From positions 235,356 through 299,355 of the forward strand of contig NZ_HG417093.1 in assembly GCF_000455445.1 (NCBI RefSeq): a stretch of 64,000 nucleotides of DNA, in the 5' to 3' direction. This DNA is from Hoylesella timonensis 4401737 = DSM 22865 = JCM 15640. GTDB taxonomy: Bacteria; Bacteroidota; Bacteroidia; Bacteroidales; Bacteroidaceae. Below the pieces are notes generated by a model. The model had not been told where the DNA came from and made no database searches. It was given only the letters and a program-made list of their open reading frames with translations. Shown here piece after piece: positions 7,854 through 16,649 of this stretch. The position numbers and the translations under genes are program-made. Each line of letters starts with the position of its first letter. Position 1 is the first letter of the stretch.

Positions 7854-10367
7854 ATGAGAAACTATTACCTATCCTTATGTCTATTCCTGCTATCTTTCCC
7901 GCTATATGTGGAAGCCCAGTCGCCAGGTGGCGTTGACGGTGCGGAGCTCTGGCACATGACGGTACCCATGAACACGGATTTAACTGGCAATTACTTCTGG
8001 AGGGACTATGCCGGGGATACCGTGCGTTCACGAATCTTGGACAAACAGAGCGGTCGATATGGAAAGGAATTTATACAGTCCCAGCAGCATGTGCGCACGT
8101 TTAACTTCCGCCCTGCCCTTAACCTCTCCCAAGTAAATGCTCCCAAGGTTTCCCTGATGAAATACAGTTCATTGGGTCAGGCGACCGTTATCGGACTCTT
8201 TTGTCACAAACCTGCGGATGCCAAAAAGGATGCCGTGCTGTATACGTTGAGTGGTCGTCCCGGTAGCGGTGTCCTAATGTCCAAGGACAAAGCTGTTGGT
8301 GTCAGTGGCACGAGTACGTTGGATTACGGCAAAGAATACGGACAAGATCTTCTTTACGGTAGTGTGGACACCACAGCCACGGAAACATTTGAGGAAAGTG
8401 CCCTCAGGATAGTATCCTATATCAAAGCTAACAAGGCCGTGCGTTCTGTATGGGGTGAGAAATGTGGAGGTTTCTATTCTGTTGGTTCCACCTGTAACGG
8501 TCAGGATGTCAATCTCAAAAATGCTTTCAGCACCACCGATATTGGCAATAATATCTTTGATGGCTACAGCCCCGAAGCTATCGTATTCTCTCGCCATCTC
8601 ACCAATACTGAGCGGCTTAGAATTGAAAGTTACCTTGGTTTAAAGTACGGCGTCACGCTGAAAGGTTCCTACCTTGATCCACGTGGCAATCTCATTTGGG
8701 ATGCATCAGCTAATGCTGCATACCATCACCGCGTAACGGGCATCGCTCGTGAGGATGTTGAGTTGCTTTTCCAGCCCGTGTCAACGACCTCTTATGAGGA
8801 AACACCTCTGTATTCTTCCCTCCATGATACTTATTACAAGTCCAAGCCCTATAACCTTTCCTCCGAATCCCGCTTATTAGTTATCGGGCAGGAACATGGC
8901 AGTCCCATTCCGGACGGGTCCTATATGATTTGGCGTGACAATGGGGTTAACACCGCCATCGGCATACCTGAGAAATATTCCTCTTGGCATGTCATGAACC
9001 GAAAGTGGCTCACATCCACCAATATACACGAAACGGCTGACACGACGGCCGTATGGGGTGGCAGTGGGTTTTACTTTGAGCGCGACGGACATTTCACCTC
9101 GCTCCTACAAAATGACAAGGACATGACAGCCGTAGCATACAGCAAGCCCCTTGTCGGGACAGACGGAAGCATTTCCATGCTTTGCCCTTTCAGTCCTTTT
9201 GATGTGGGCTTCACGGACGAAGCGAAGAGCATCACGGTATACGGCTATCGCATAAGAGACGGAAAAGTATATTCCATCATCAAAGGCATTCCACAGACAG
9301 AAGCCCTATGTGCCATCAACGTAGGAGAAAGAATGATTATCCGCAAGACAGGCAATGCGCTCCATCTCATCATATCAGCCGAAGGCGATGTGAAGTATAC
9401 TGTGGATATTCCTGAAAACGAAGTTAAGCGAATTGCTTTCATCCGTCCCATTGACAATGCCTATCGTCTGGAAATCAGAGACGTTCTCGCCAGTGGATTC
9501 GGTGTGACAGGTAATGTTATTGAGCTCGCCACGAATTTGCTGAAAGATAAGCAGTTCGTTAAAAACGCATCCAATGCCCTTTTGCTGATTGATGGCACGG
9601 GAAAGTGCGAATGGGATCCCGAGACGGTACGTGTTTATCGTTGCAGTGAACAGGATGCCAAGAGAGGTAAGTTTATCTTCCATAACGTATTCTTTGACAC
9701 TGACGGTAACGGCAGTGATGTATTTACCTTCGGCTATCATGATGGCGTCTTCGCTCGTTTGACGCCAAAGCCAGCCAGCTGCATAGATAGTAAGCCACAG
9801 GCAGACGGCAGTATTGATGTGAAAGTTCTCTTCGGCAATCCATCCTATCGCTATGAGGTACGTGCTGAATCTGTTTCAGGTCTAGTTACAGACTCCCTTG
9901 TGCAATCGGGCTTGATGACTACTGATCACGCTACCATCAAAAAACTTCTTCCCGGTATCTACCACGTTGATGTCATTCAGACAGGAGGTACCGTGCTCAC
10001 AGCCAACATGTCTGAAAATAAAGGAGAGTCATATGCTAACTCCCCCGGTAAGTTTCCTGAATCCACTTTCTCGTGGAGTGTCAGCGACATGACATCCGTC
10101 TATCATGCAGGTATGAGTTCAGTCATCAGGCTGGGCGGGCTTCCCGACTTCGGTTTCTCTGTGAACGGTTCCACAGTTACGGTCATTGTTAAAGGAAAAG
10201 TGGACGAACAAAAGCAGTTTACCGTTGCCAAAGGCGACGTACTGTCCCTAACATACAGTGGCAAGTACTTGGATTACCGTATCAACGGCAAGAGCGTCAA
10301 TCAGTACAAAGGTTTACTTCTTTCCAGTTGGCATTTCAGTTCTATATTCAACGCCATTCTTCTTTGA
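7854..10367 (+). CDS. Exported LamG/DUF8202-like surface protein (frameshifted at 3' end)
   Basis: 837 residues from an ATG followed by a signal peptide (LSLCLFLLSFPLYVEAQ). SPGGVDGAELWH opens a LamG-like segment. PEAIVFSRHLTNTERLRIE, then LGLKYGVTL, resembles the DUF8202-type module of large Bacteroidota surface proteins that often precede SpvB/RHS genes. A second lectin-like segment begins near residue 720. Just after NQYKGLLL the frame is lost: GISVLYSTPF continues in the +1 frame and LSNLLVNDQ in the next, so two indels in about 60 nt separate the rest at 10328-10660. The product is probably non-functional or truncated. Function (adhesion or secretion) is inference. Confidence 0.6.
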   Translation: MRNYYLSLCLFLLSFPLYVEAQSPGGVDGAELWHMTVPMNTDLTGNYFWRDYAGDTVRSRILDKQSGRYGKEFIQSQQHVRTFNFRPALNLSQVNAPKVSLMKYSSLGQATVIGLFCHKPADAKKDAVLYTLSGRPGSGVLMSKDKAVGVSGTSTLDYGKEYGQDLLYGSVDTTATETFEESALRIVSYIKANKAVRSVWGEKCGGFYSVGSTCNGQDVNLKNAFSTTDIGNNIFDGYSPEAIVFSRHLTNTERLRIESYLGLKYGVTLKGSYLDPRGNLIWDASANAAYHHRVTGIAREDVELLFQPVSTTSYEETPLYSSLHDTYYKSKPYNLSSESRLLVIGQEHGSPIPDGSYMIWRDNGVNTAIGIPEKYSSWHVMNRKWLTSTNIHETADTTAVWGGSGFYFERDGHFTSLLQNDKDMTAVAYSKPLVGTDGSISMLCPFSPFDVGFTDEAKSITVYGYRIRDGKVYSIIKGIPQTEALCAINVGERMIIRKTGNALHLIISAEGDVKYTVDIPENEVKRIAFIRPIDNAYRLEIRDVLASGFGVTGNVIELATNLLKDKQFVKNASNALLLIDGTGKCEWDPETVRVYRCSEQDAKRGKFIFHNVFFDTDGNGSDVFTFGYHDGVFARLTPKPASCIDSKPQADGSIDVKVLFGNPSYRYEVRAESVSGLVTDSLVQSGLMTTDHATIKKLLPGIYHVDVIQTGGTVLTANMSENKGESYANSPGKFPESTFSWSVSDMTSVYHAGMSSVIRLGGLPDFGFSVNGSTVTVIVKGKVDEQKQFTVAKGDVLSLTYSGKYLDYRINGKSVNQYKGLLLSSWHFSSIFNAILL

Positions 10368-10660
10368 GTAATCTCCTGGTCAACGACCAGCCGTGTCCAA
10401 TACTGACGAAATCTTCGGATGTTTCTGTTGAAACTATTCTGCGCAGCTTATATGACAAGAAGGTAACTATCACCAGTGAGTGCGGAGGTTCGGTTGAATC
10501 CCAGCCGATGAAAAGAAGCAGCTGCGAAGATGGGATCGCTATTTCTGACGACAGCGCATTCAAGGTGACTGATAACGGTAATCATTCTTTTACTGCAAAA
10601 CTTTCCATGAGTAGTTCTCATTCGGGCACATATATCACCTGTCCATTATCTAATTCGTAG
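10328..10660 (+). pseudogene. Frameshifted 3' remainder of the surface-protein gene, truncated against hmuV
   Basis: Out of frame with the upstream gene but continuing its lectin-like fold (SNLLVNDQPCPILTKSSDV, then VTITSECGGSVE and GNHSFTAKLSMSSS). Similarity stops near 10617, where the sequence becomes the 3' end of hmuV on the other strand. The usual C-terminal part is therefore missing, and a recombination junction lies at about 10617. Confidence 0.55.
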
Positions 10661-10956
10661 GCTATTCCTATTTTTTTCCCTCTGGAACCATCGGCATTAC
10701 TTTTATCGTTGGACGGTGTATAACGCTCTATTTTTTTACCTTTTTTGGTAATAATCTCCATATTTTCCTTACCTGGATTTTTTACCATCGTAAAATCCTG
10801 ACTGCTGAACATCTCTGGCATCTTGTACCGTGTTACCAATGCCACCATGAGAGCCACGGCAAAGACCATAGACACGTCAAACAGATTGCCCACCACACTC
10901 ATGGGATTAAAATCTTCATCGTTTGAAGATGATGCATAACGGCGACGTCTTCTCAT
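10618..10956 (-). CDS. hmuV: HmuV-like DUF2149 membrane protein of the haem operon
   Basis: 112 residues from the ATG at 10956, which overlaps the hmuU stop (ATGA); a longer start at 11025 would lie inside hmuU. A basic N-terminus (RRRRRYASSSNDEDFNPMSVVGNLFDVSMVFAVALM) precedes one membrane segment, as in DUF2149. With HmuU it resembles an ExbD/TolR-like partner of an ExbB-type proton channel that could energise haem handling. Last gene of the hmu operon. Named from gene order and family, not from direct function. Confidence 0.75.
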   Translation of the reverse strand: MRRRRRYASSSNDEDFNPMSVVGNLFDVSMVFAVALMVALVTRYKMPEMFSSQDFTMVKNPGKENMEIITKKGKKIERYTPSNDKSNADGSRGKKIGIAYELDNGQVIYVPE

Positions 10957-11555
10957 ACCCTCTCCTTGTTTTCTAAGATTAAATCTGCCAAGAACTCTAA
11001 TTGCGTGCGCTGCTGCATGAACCAACGCCGCTTAACCTGCATTGTTATCATGCCTACGCCAGCCGAGAATAATCCTACGACGGTTGTGGCAAAAGCCACT
11101 TGCATATTGTACGCCATAGAAGCAATGTCGCCTGTTGACAATCCCACAAGAGCAGGTCCCATGGGAATAAGCGTTCCCATAAGTCCCAACTGTGGGCCTA
11201 ATTTAGCCAACAAGGCAGGCGCGCCTATCTCTTTATTATAATCTATTTCAAATTGTGAAAGCAACCTCTCAATGTGTTGCTCGCTTCCTTTCGCATCTAA
11301 TATGCGATGCGCGTAAACCAAAAGAGGCGACGTTCTTTGCGTAGGCAGCTGCTCTTTGAGACTGGGCAATCCATCGACGGTAAGAGTGTCGAAATGCTTT
11401 TCAATGACACGCACCGTATGTCGCATGCCAAGATACTGTCCGAAGAATGTCCCTAACAAAAGTAATGCTCGGATAAAGAGCAACAATAAAATTACGATGA
11501 CAGGAATTAAAAGTCCTGTGGTAATCCAAAAAAGAAAATCTGAAATATAAGTCAT
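10953..11555 (-). CDS. hmuU: HmuU-like MotA/TolQ/ExbB proton channel family protein
   Basis: 200 residues with three membrane segments: residues about 8-38, a pair around 115-160 including the conserved GLMGTLIPMGPALVGLSTGD motif, and YNMQVAFATTVVGLFSAGVG. This is the MotA/TolQ/ExbB pattern. It probably pairs with HmuV (overlapping ATGA) to couple proton flow to the outer-membrane receptor or to HmuS. It lies 59 nt after hmuT. Confidence 0.82.
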   Translation of the reverse strand: MTYISDFLFWITTGLLIPVIVILLLLFIRALLLLGTFFGQYLGMRHTVRVIEKHFDTLTVDGLPSLKEQLPTQRTSPLLVYAHRILDAKGSEQHIERLLSQFEIDYNKEIGAPALLAKLGPQLGLMGTLIPMGPALVGLSTGDIASMAYNMQVAFATTVVGLFSAGVGMITMQVKRRWFMQQRTQLEFLADLILENKERV

Positions 11556-11614
11556 ATTTGTTTTTATTTAGTTTTCAATCAAGATGTTTTTACAATCATG
11601 TATTTATCAATGTC

Positions 11615-12298
11615 CTATTTTATTTTAATGTAACGTATCAATGCCCCTAAGAAAACGCCCAGTGCAAGCAACAAAGTCACTCCAGCCGTAGCGAACCAAT
11701 TAACTGGCGAATTGCTATTTTGTGGCGTTGATACCCGAACCGTTGCCACGACGGCAATCATTGCCACGATTAAATTTGAAAGGAAAAGCATTTCTAAGCG
11801 TACGTCTCTATCGCCTAAAAGTCTTCGCAACAGAAAAGTGAGCAATGGTATGGATACGACAAATACTGCCGCCAATACATATGCTATGAGCGAGAACGAG
11901 AGGCCGGGCAAGCCAAAGATGCACTCAACCAGCATGGCAAAAACAACAGGAAAGATTGCAAAGCCTGGCCACCATTGTAATATAGCGTAATATATTTCTT
12001 GACGAAACGTAGCAGCCTGTGGCATCTTTGTCTTTTCCCGCGCTGCAACCATACAAAAAAGCAATTGGACAATAATGTCTACTGAGAGTATGACAGCCAT
12101 ATTTTGCATAATCGTCTCAGAAGCTAACCATTCGGCTATATGCGTACGCGATTGGTTAATGGCGATTTTCCATGTACTTATCGTAAACACTGCTATGAGC
12201 ATGGTGTATACTGCAATTCCTTTCCACGTTCCAAAGGTTTGCTTCAATAGAAAATTGAAGCAAACCAATAACATAAGAATAGCTATGACAGTAACCAT
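11615..12298 (-). CDS. hmuT: HmuT-like integral membrane protein
   Basis: 227 residues with about six hydrophobic segments (starting VTVIAILMLLVCFNFLL and ending LLLALGVFLGALIRYIKIK) and no extracytoplasmic domain. Its place between the CobN-like and ExbB-like genes matches hmuT of the Porphyromonas hmuYRSTUV cluster. Biochemical role unknown; probably an inner-membrane partner in haem uptake. The 154-nt gap to hmuS shows no clear signal. Confidence 0.65.
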   Translation of the reverse strand: MVTVIAILMLLVCFNFLLKQTFGTWKGIAVYTMLIAVFTISTWKIAINQSRTHIAEWLASETIMQNMAVILSVDIIVQLLFCMVAAREKTKMPQAATFRQEIYYAILQWWPGFAIFPVVFAMLVECIFGLPGLSFSLIAYVLAAVFVVSIPLLTFLLRRLLGDRDVRLEMLFLSNLIVAMIAVVATVRVSTPQNSNSPVNWFATAGVTLLLALGVFLGALIRYIKIK

Positions 12299-12452
12299 TT
12301 TATCAATTTCATTGTTTATTTTTTTTGCTCTTTGCTGATTCTGAAAAATATCTATGATGAATTTTTAACATGTTTTTTAAATCAAGATGTACCCTCATAT
12401 AATCACATTTACTCATAAGATGGTATTTTTCAGAAACAGCCTTTCTTCATTT

Positions 12453-15400
12453 TTATCGCATTTTACGATTGCGGCGCACAATGAGTGCAACAGCAATTAT
12501 AGCAATAAGTACGACAATGATGATAACCGTACCGTTTACGGAGTCAGAGGTAGTATTCTGGTTGTCGGACAGAGTTTCCTTCTTCATGGTCATCCCCTGT
12601 TTGCCATCAGTAGCCTTCTCTCTTATCTGATTAATGTTTCGGAGATATTGTTGCTGTTGAACGGCATTGTCCGCTCCCTCCTTCTCGATAAACTGACGGA
12701 GTTTATTATTGTTACACACAAATCCTGAACATGAGGGTTTAAAGCGGTTCACTAAGTCCATGTGCCGCGAAGCCAAGGTCCTTATTTGTCCGCGCGTAGG
12801 TTTCCACATTCCTTTGCGCGCGCCTTCCAGCATCACGGCCGTTATCTCTTCAAGAGCTGCAGGATTTTTTTGTTCAAAATACTTCTGTATTCCTACTTTA
12901 TATTCGTCTTTGATGTAAACTTGATAAATTTTATTCCAAAACTGTTGGTCAATCACGTTGGTACGCATCACGTTCCAACCAAAAGTGTTTTGTATGGTTT
13001 TGGCAAACTCATCAGCACCCTCTTTTCCGCTCTTGATATGCTCTTTGATGTAAGCAGGATTGAAGATAGTAGTCCGGCTCTCTATGCCCACCGCCTCTTT
13101 TAAATCTTGCATACGCATATTGTAATGATTGCGCATATCACTAATGTAAGCATCCGGCTCTTTGCCTGTTGCCTTAGTGACGGCTACGTTGAGCCCGCCC
13201 ATAAACTCATAAACATGGTCTAAGCTTAATGCTCCCCATAAATTACTTTGTCGCGGTTGAACTATGACATCTGTACGAGTAAGAGCAGCTTCGAAGGCAT
13301 ATTGTTTAAAATCCTCCCACTCTTTGTCATCACCATAGAAAGCTCCCATATTATTAAGATAGGTATTCGCTATCTCTAAACGGTTTTCCCATTGGTCGCT
13401 ACTCATTACCATCGACTGTATGTTGGTGCCATAACTGCCATTTACTCCGCCAAACACCCGTCGTGCAGCCATGCTTCGTGCTTCTTTTGGTGAAACACCT
13501 TTCTCTGTCAGCACTCGCTCGGTCTCCTTTACTCCCTCGCTTACCATGTTTTCATACTTATCATCATGAGCAGCGGCGGCCATTTCGACAGCCCTGTTGA
13601 TTAAGAATAAACGTGATGCGGCTAAGTCTCGCAACTGTCCAGAGGTCTGTACAACTACATCTATGCGTGGACGTCCTAACTCTTTTGACGGAATAAGCTT
13701 GATGTCTGATATGCGTCCAAAGAAGTCACGAACGGGTTCTACCCCCAAAAGGTATAAAATCTGGGCAATAGATGCGCCTTGTGTTTCAATAAATTCACTA
13801 CTCCAAAGCGTAAAGCTCACTTTTCTTGGAATGCTGTCATGGTGATGTTGCCGATACAGGGCAATGGTGTTTTCTGCCAGTTGTTTACCTTGTTCCCATG
13901 CAGCTTCGCTGGGAGTTGTTTCGGCATTAATGCTATACATGTTACGCCCTGTTGGCAATGTGTTGGGATTCGTCACAGGATCGCCACCTGGTGAAGGTGA
14001 TGTGTAGCCACCATTCATTGCATTAAGAATGCTTTTCAATTCCATTGCGGGGCTTTGTATCAGCAATTTGCGGTATTTCGCCACGTTCATAATTGTTCGT
14101 TCGGCTTCTATGACAGCAAACGCGAAATCCTTTTCATGAGATGAGAACGAAGGCTTTTGCATTCTCATGCCACCCATTCCCATTCCTTTTGGCATATTTC
14201 CTTTCATTGAATTCATGTTCTTTTTCATGCCTTTAGCCATCGGTGACTTTTTGTTCATACCTTGCATCATAGCCATCATACTGGTTGGCGCGTTAAGAGC
14301 CTCGCAAAGATGATGTGCTTTTTGCAATTCGGCAGGAGCGATACCTAATACTTGGCACACCATTTTTGGATTACCAAGAGAAGGGTTTGCAAGAAGTTTA
14401 TCTACTAACTTCTGAGCAGGGTAAAGATAACGTTGTAAGAACAAAGAACGTTGTTTCATCATGACATCAGACGCTCTCCCCTTTTGCTTGTCTACTGCGA
14501 ATTGCGCATATGCAATAGGATCGGCACACATAGCCATAACCGTAGAGTGCAAGCCTTGGGTATCATAAGGTACTCCCAACGTGTACAAATGCCCACCGAT
14601 CTTTTCTGTTGCCAATTCTTCAATAAAGTTGTCTACCTGTTGCATCTGCTCTTCATTGTACGGCCGCTTAAGGTTCGCATCTAATTGCAAGTCGCGGTGA
14701 ATGCCCATTTTTACAACCATCGCCTTCACTTGCAAGGCTGTTTCCGTTATACCAGGAAGTTTTTTAGCAACTTTAGTATGATACACATCCATTTTATCCA
14801 ATAATGCCTTGTACATAGTGCGTACGTCATTTTTCATATAAGGCTGTGTAAGATAGGTTTGCAAGCAAGCATACGAACGGCGTTTGGCGATGACTCCCTC
14901 GCCAACATTGCCAACTGTGTATATATATATATGAGGAATTGAACCCACTAATCTATCGGACCAGTCCTCATTGCCCAAAGCAATTTGCTTTTTGGGCGTA
15001 AACTCCATGCTGCCATGTGTGCCAAAATGCACCAACACATCAGCCTTAAAAGCATGTTGCATCCACAAATAAGATGCGATGAAAGCATGAGAGGGAGCCG
15101 CATCTGTTCCGTGTACAATCTTGAAGGAGTTACCCTCTGTGCTAACAGCGAGTTGAGGCATGAGAACAATATTGCCCAATTGTATTCGTGGTATAGCCAA
15201 TTCACCTTTGTCTGTCGCTAAGTAATTACCGGGAAATTCTCCATTCTTCTTTACTACTTCCTTATATTTCTCACCAACAATAGACGCCTTTACCCATTTA
15301 TCATATTCCTCTTTATTTACCAGTGCAGGATGCCCTGTATGAATGAAATGAGCGATGGTGCCTTTGGCATATGTACCCAAAACCGCTCCTTGTTGTTGAA

Positions 15401-16634
15401 TGAGTTTTTCAAGTCCCTCTGCAGATGACGGAAGGCCTTGCACGTTATACCCCTGTTGCTTCATGGTGGTGAGCAAATTGAACAATGAAGAGCAGACGTC
15501 CATACCACTTGCTGTTAAGGCATTTTGGCCAGGCCCCTTGTAATAATAAATGGCAACACGTTTTTTGCTGTTTGGTATATTTTTCAAACGAATATAATTG
15601 TTTACCGTTTTCACAAAAGTGTTCAATCTGTCGGGTATCGCATCCACATAATCAAGACCGTCTTTTCCCTTATAATGAGCGAAAAGAGCAAACGGACGGA
15701 TAGCTCCATCTATCTCTGGCATAGTTACGCTTTGCGATAAAAATCCCCCCATCATTCCCTGTTTGTCATTACGCCAATCCTCCTCTGGTTGGTTTACATT
15801 GAGCGGAGCGAACAAGGGAATGTTCTTTTGCTGCAAGAAAGCTACCAAGTTATCACCAACTCGTCCATGTGCCATATTGATAACGGCACGCAGAGGAATG
15901 CTGTCAGCATGTCCCTCGTCTATAAATTTTCGAATGTCGTTAACAGGATAAACATTATTTCCTGTTTGTTCCAATCGTTCAATCAACGAGGTAGGTTCTC
16001 CCATCGGACCCATGACCACTATTGCCGGTGCGCCTTCGTGCCACAACCCTTGTTTTTTTAAGTAAGCATTGTATTCTTTTACAGAGTTAAACTGCAAATC
16101 ATCGGCAGCCTTATCCTCTGTTTTCGGACGATGATGCAACAGCCCAAGTATATGTTCTACCACAGGTTGCGGTGTTGGAGCCCTAAAGATTTTAGCATCA
16201 ATGTATTTGCGTACATACAAGGCGAGATTACGATAGTTTTGTCGTCCACCGTTTCCCAGGTACAGCCGCAAGGTGTCAGCACTAACTTGGTCAATGGTCG
16301 TAAAATCGTTTTCGGGAGTTGTAATCATCGTACTTAGTATGGGAGCCCCCTTTTGGGCAGCCGTCGTGATGAGCTTGCGCTGTTCACCAGTAAGTTTCAG
16401 CCCCATGGCTTGCACAAACACCATGTCGTACTTGTTGAGCTCGTCAAGATTTTCTGCACTTAAATTTTCTATCTTAATCATTCCATTGTCGTTGGCGCGA
16501 CTAATTTGAGCAAGTTCAATGGCTTGATAATTTACAAATGCAATACGGGTACGTGAGAACCAATGATTCCAACCCCATGTTGCCAAAATGATGACTATTA
16601 TTGTAATAGCGGCAATGATAATTTTCTTTTTCAT
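12453..16634 (-). CDS. hmuS: HmuS: CobN/Mg-chelatase H-like haem-processing protein
   Basis: 1393 residues, the usual length for HmuS. N-terminal anchor (IIIAAITIIVIILATWGW), a long CobN/BchH-type body (for example HFGTHGSMEFTPKKQIALGN and GVNGSYGTNIQSMVMSSDQW) and a C-terminal membrane anchor (VIIIVVLIAIIAVALIV). The family relates to cobaltochelatase subunits; HmuS of P. gingivalis has been proposed to work in reverse, removing iron from haem. Residues about 781-828 form a Met/Gly/Lys-rich insert (MNKKSPMAKGMKKNMNS, then MPKGMGMGGMRM), a possible metal or haem ligand strip. It follows hmuR by 15 nt. Confidence 0.88.
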   Translation of the reverse strand: MKKKIIIAAITIIVIILATWGWNHWFSRTRIAFVNYQAIELAQISRANDNGMIKIENLSAENLDELNKYDMVFVQAMGLKLTGEQRKLITTAAQKGAPILSTMITTPENDFTTIDQVSADTLRLYLGNGGRQNYRNLALYVRKYIDAKIFRAPTPQPVVEHILGLLHHRPKTEDKAADDLQFNSVKEYNAYLKKQGLWHEGAPAIVVMGPMGEPTSLIERLEQTGNNVYPVNDIRKFIDEGHADSIPLRAVINMAHGRVGDNLVAFLQQKNIPLFAPLNVNQPEEDWRNDKQGMMGGFLSQSVTMPEIDGAIRPFALFAHYKGKDGLDYVDAIPDRLNTFVKTVNNYIRLKNIPNSKKRVAIYYYKGPGQNALTASGMDVCSSLFNLLTTMKQQGYNVQGLPSSAEGLEKLIQQQGAVLGTYAKGTIAHFIHTGHPALVNKEEYDKWVKASIVGEKYKEVVKKNGEFPGNYLATDKGELAIPRIQLGNIVLMPQLAVSTEGNSFKIVHGTDAAPSHAFIASYLWMQHAFKADVLVHFGTHGSMEFTPKKQIALGNEDWSDRLVGSIPHIYIYTVGNVGEGVIAKRRSYACLQTYLTQPYMKNDVRTMYKALLDKMDVYHTKVAKKLPGITETALQVKAMVVKMGIHRDLQLDANLKRPYNEEQMQQVDNFIEELATEKIGGHLYTLGVPYDTQGLHSTVMAMCADPIAYAQFAVDKQKGRASDVMMKQRSLFLQRYLYPAQKLVDKLLANPSLGNPKMVCQVLGIAPAELQKAHHLCEALNAPTSMMAMMQGMNKKSPMAKGMKKNMNSMKGNMPKGMGMGGMRMQKPSFSSHEKDFAFAVIEAERTIMNVAKYRKLLIQSPAMELKSILNAMNGGYTSPSPGGDPVTNPNTLPTGRNMYSINAETTPSEAAWEQGKQLAENTIALYRQHHHDSIPRKVSFTLWSSEFIETQGASIAQILYLLGVEPVRDFFGRISDIKLIPSKELGRPRIDVVVQTSGQLRDLAASRLFLINRAVEMAAAAHDDKYENMVSEGVKETERVLTEKGVSPKEARSMAARRVFGGVNGSYGTNIQSMVMSSDQWENRLEIANTYLNNMGAFYGDDKEWEDFKQYAFEAALTRTDVIVQPRQSNLWGALSLDHVYEFMGGLNVAVTKATGKEPDAYISDMRNHYNMRMQDLKEAVGIESRTTIFNPAYIKEHIKSGKEGADEFAKTIQNTFGWNVMRTNVIDQQFWNKIYQVYIKDEYKVGIQKYFEQKNPAALEEITAVMLEGARKGMWKPTRGQIRTLASRHMDLVNRFKPSCSGFVCNNNKLRQFIEKEGADNAVQQQQYLRNINQIREKATDGKQGMTMKKETLSDNQNTTSDSVNGTVIIIVVLIAIIAVALIVRRNRKMR

Positions 16635-16649
16635 TATGTTCTAATATGA

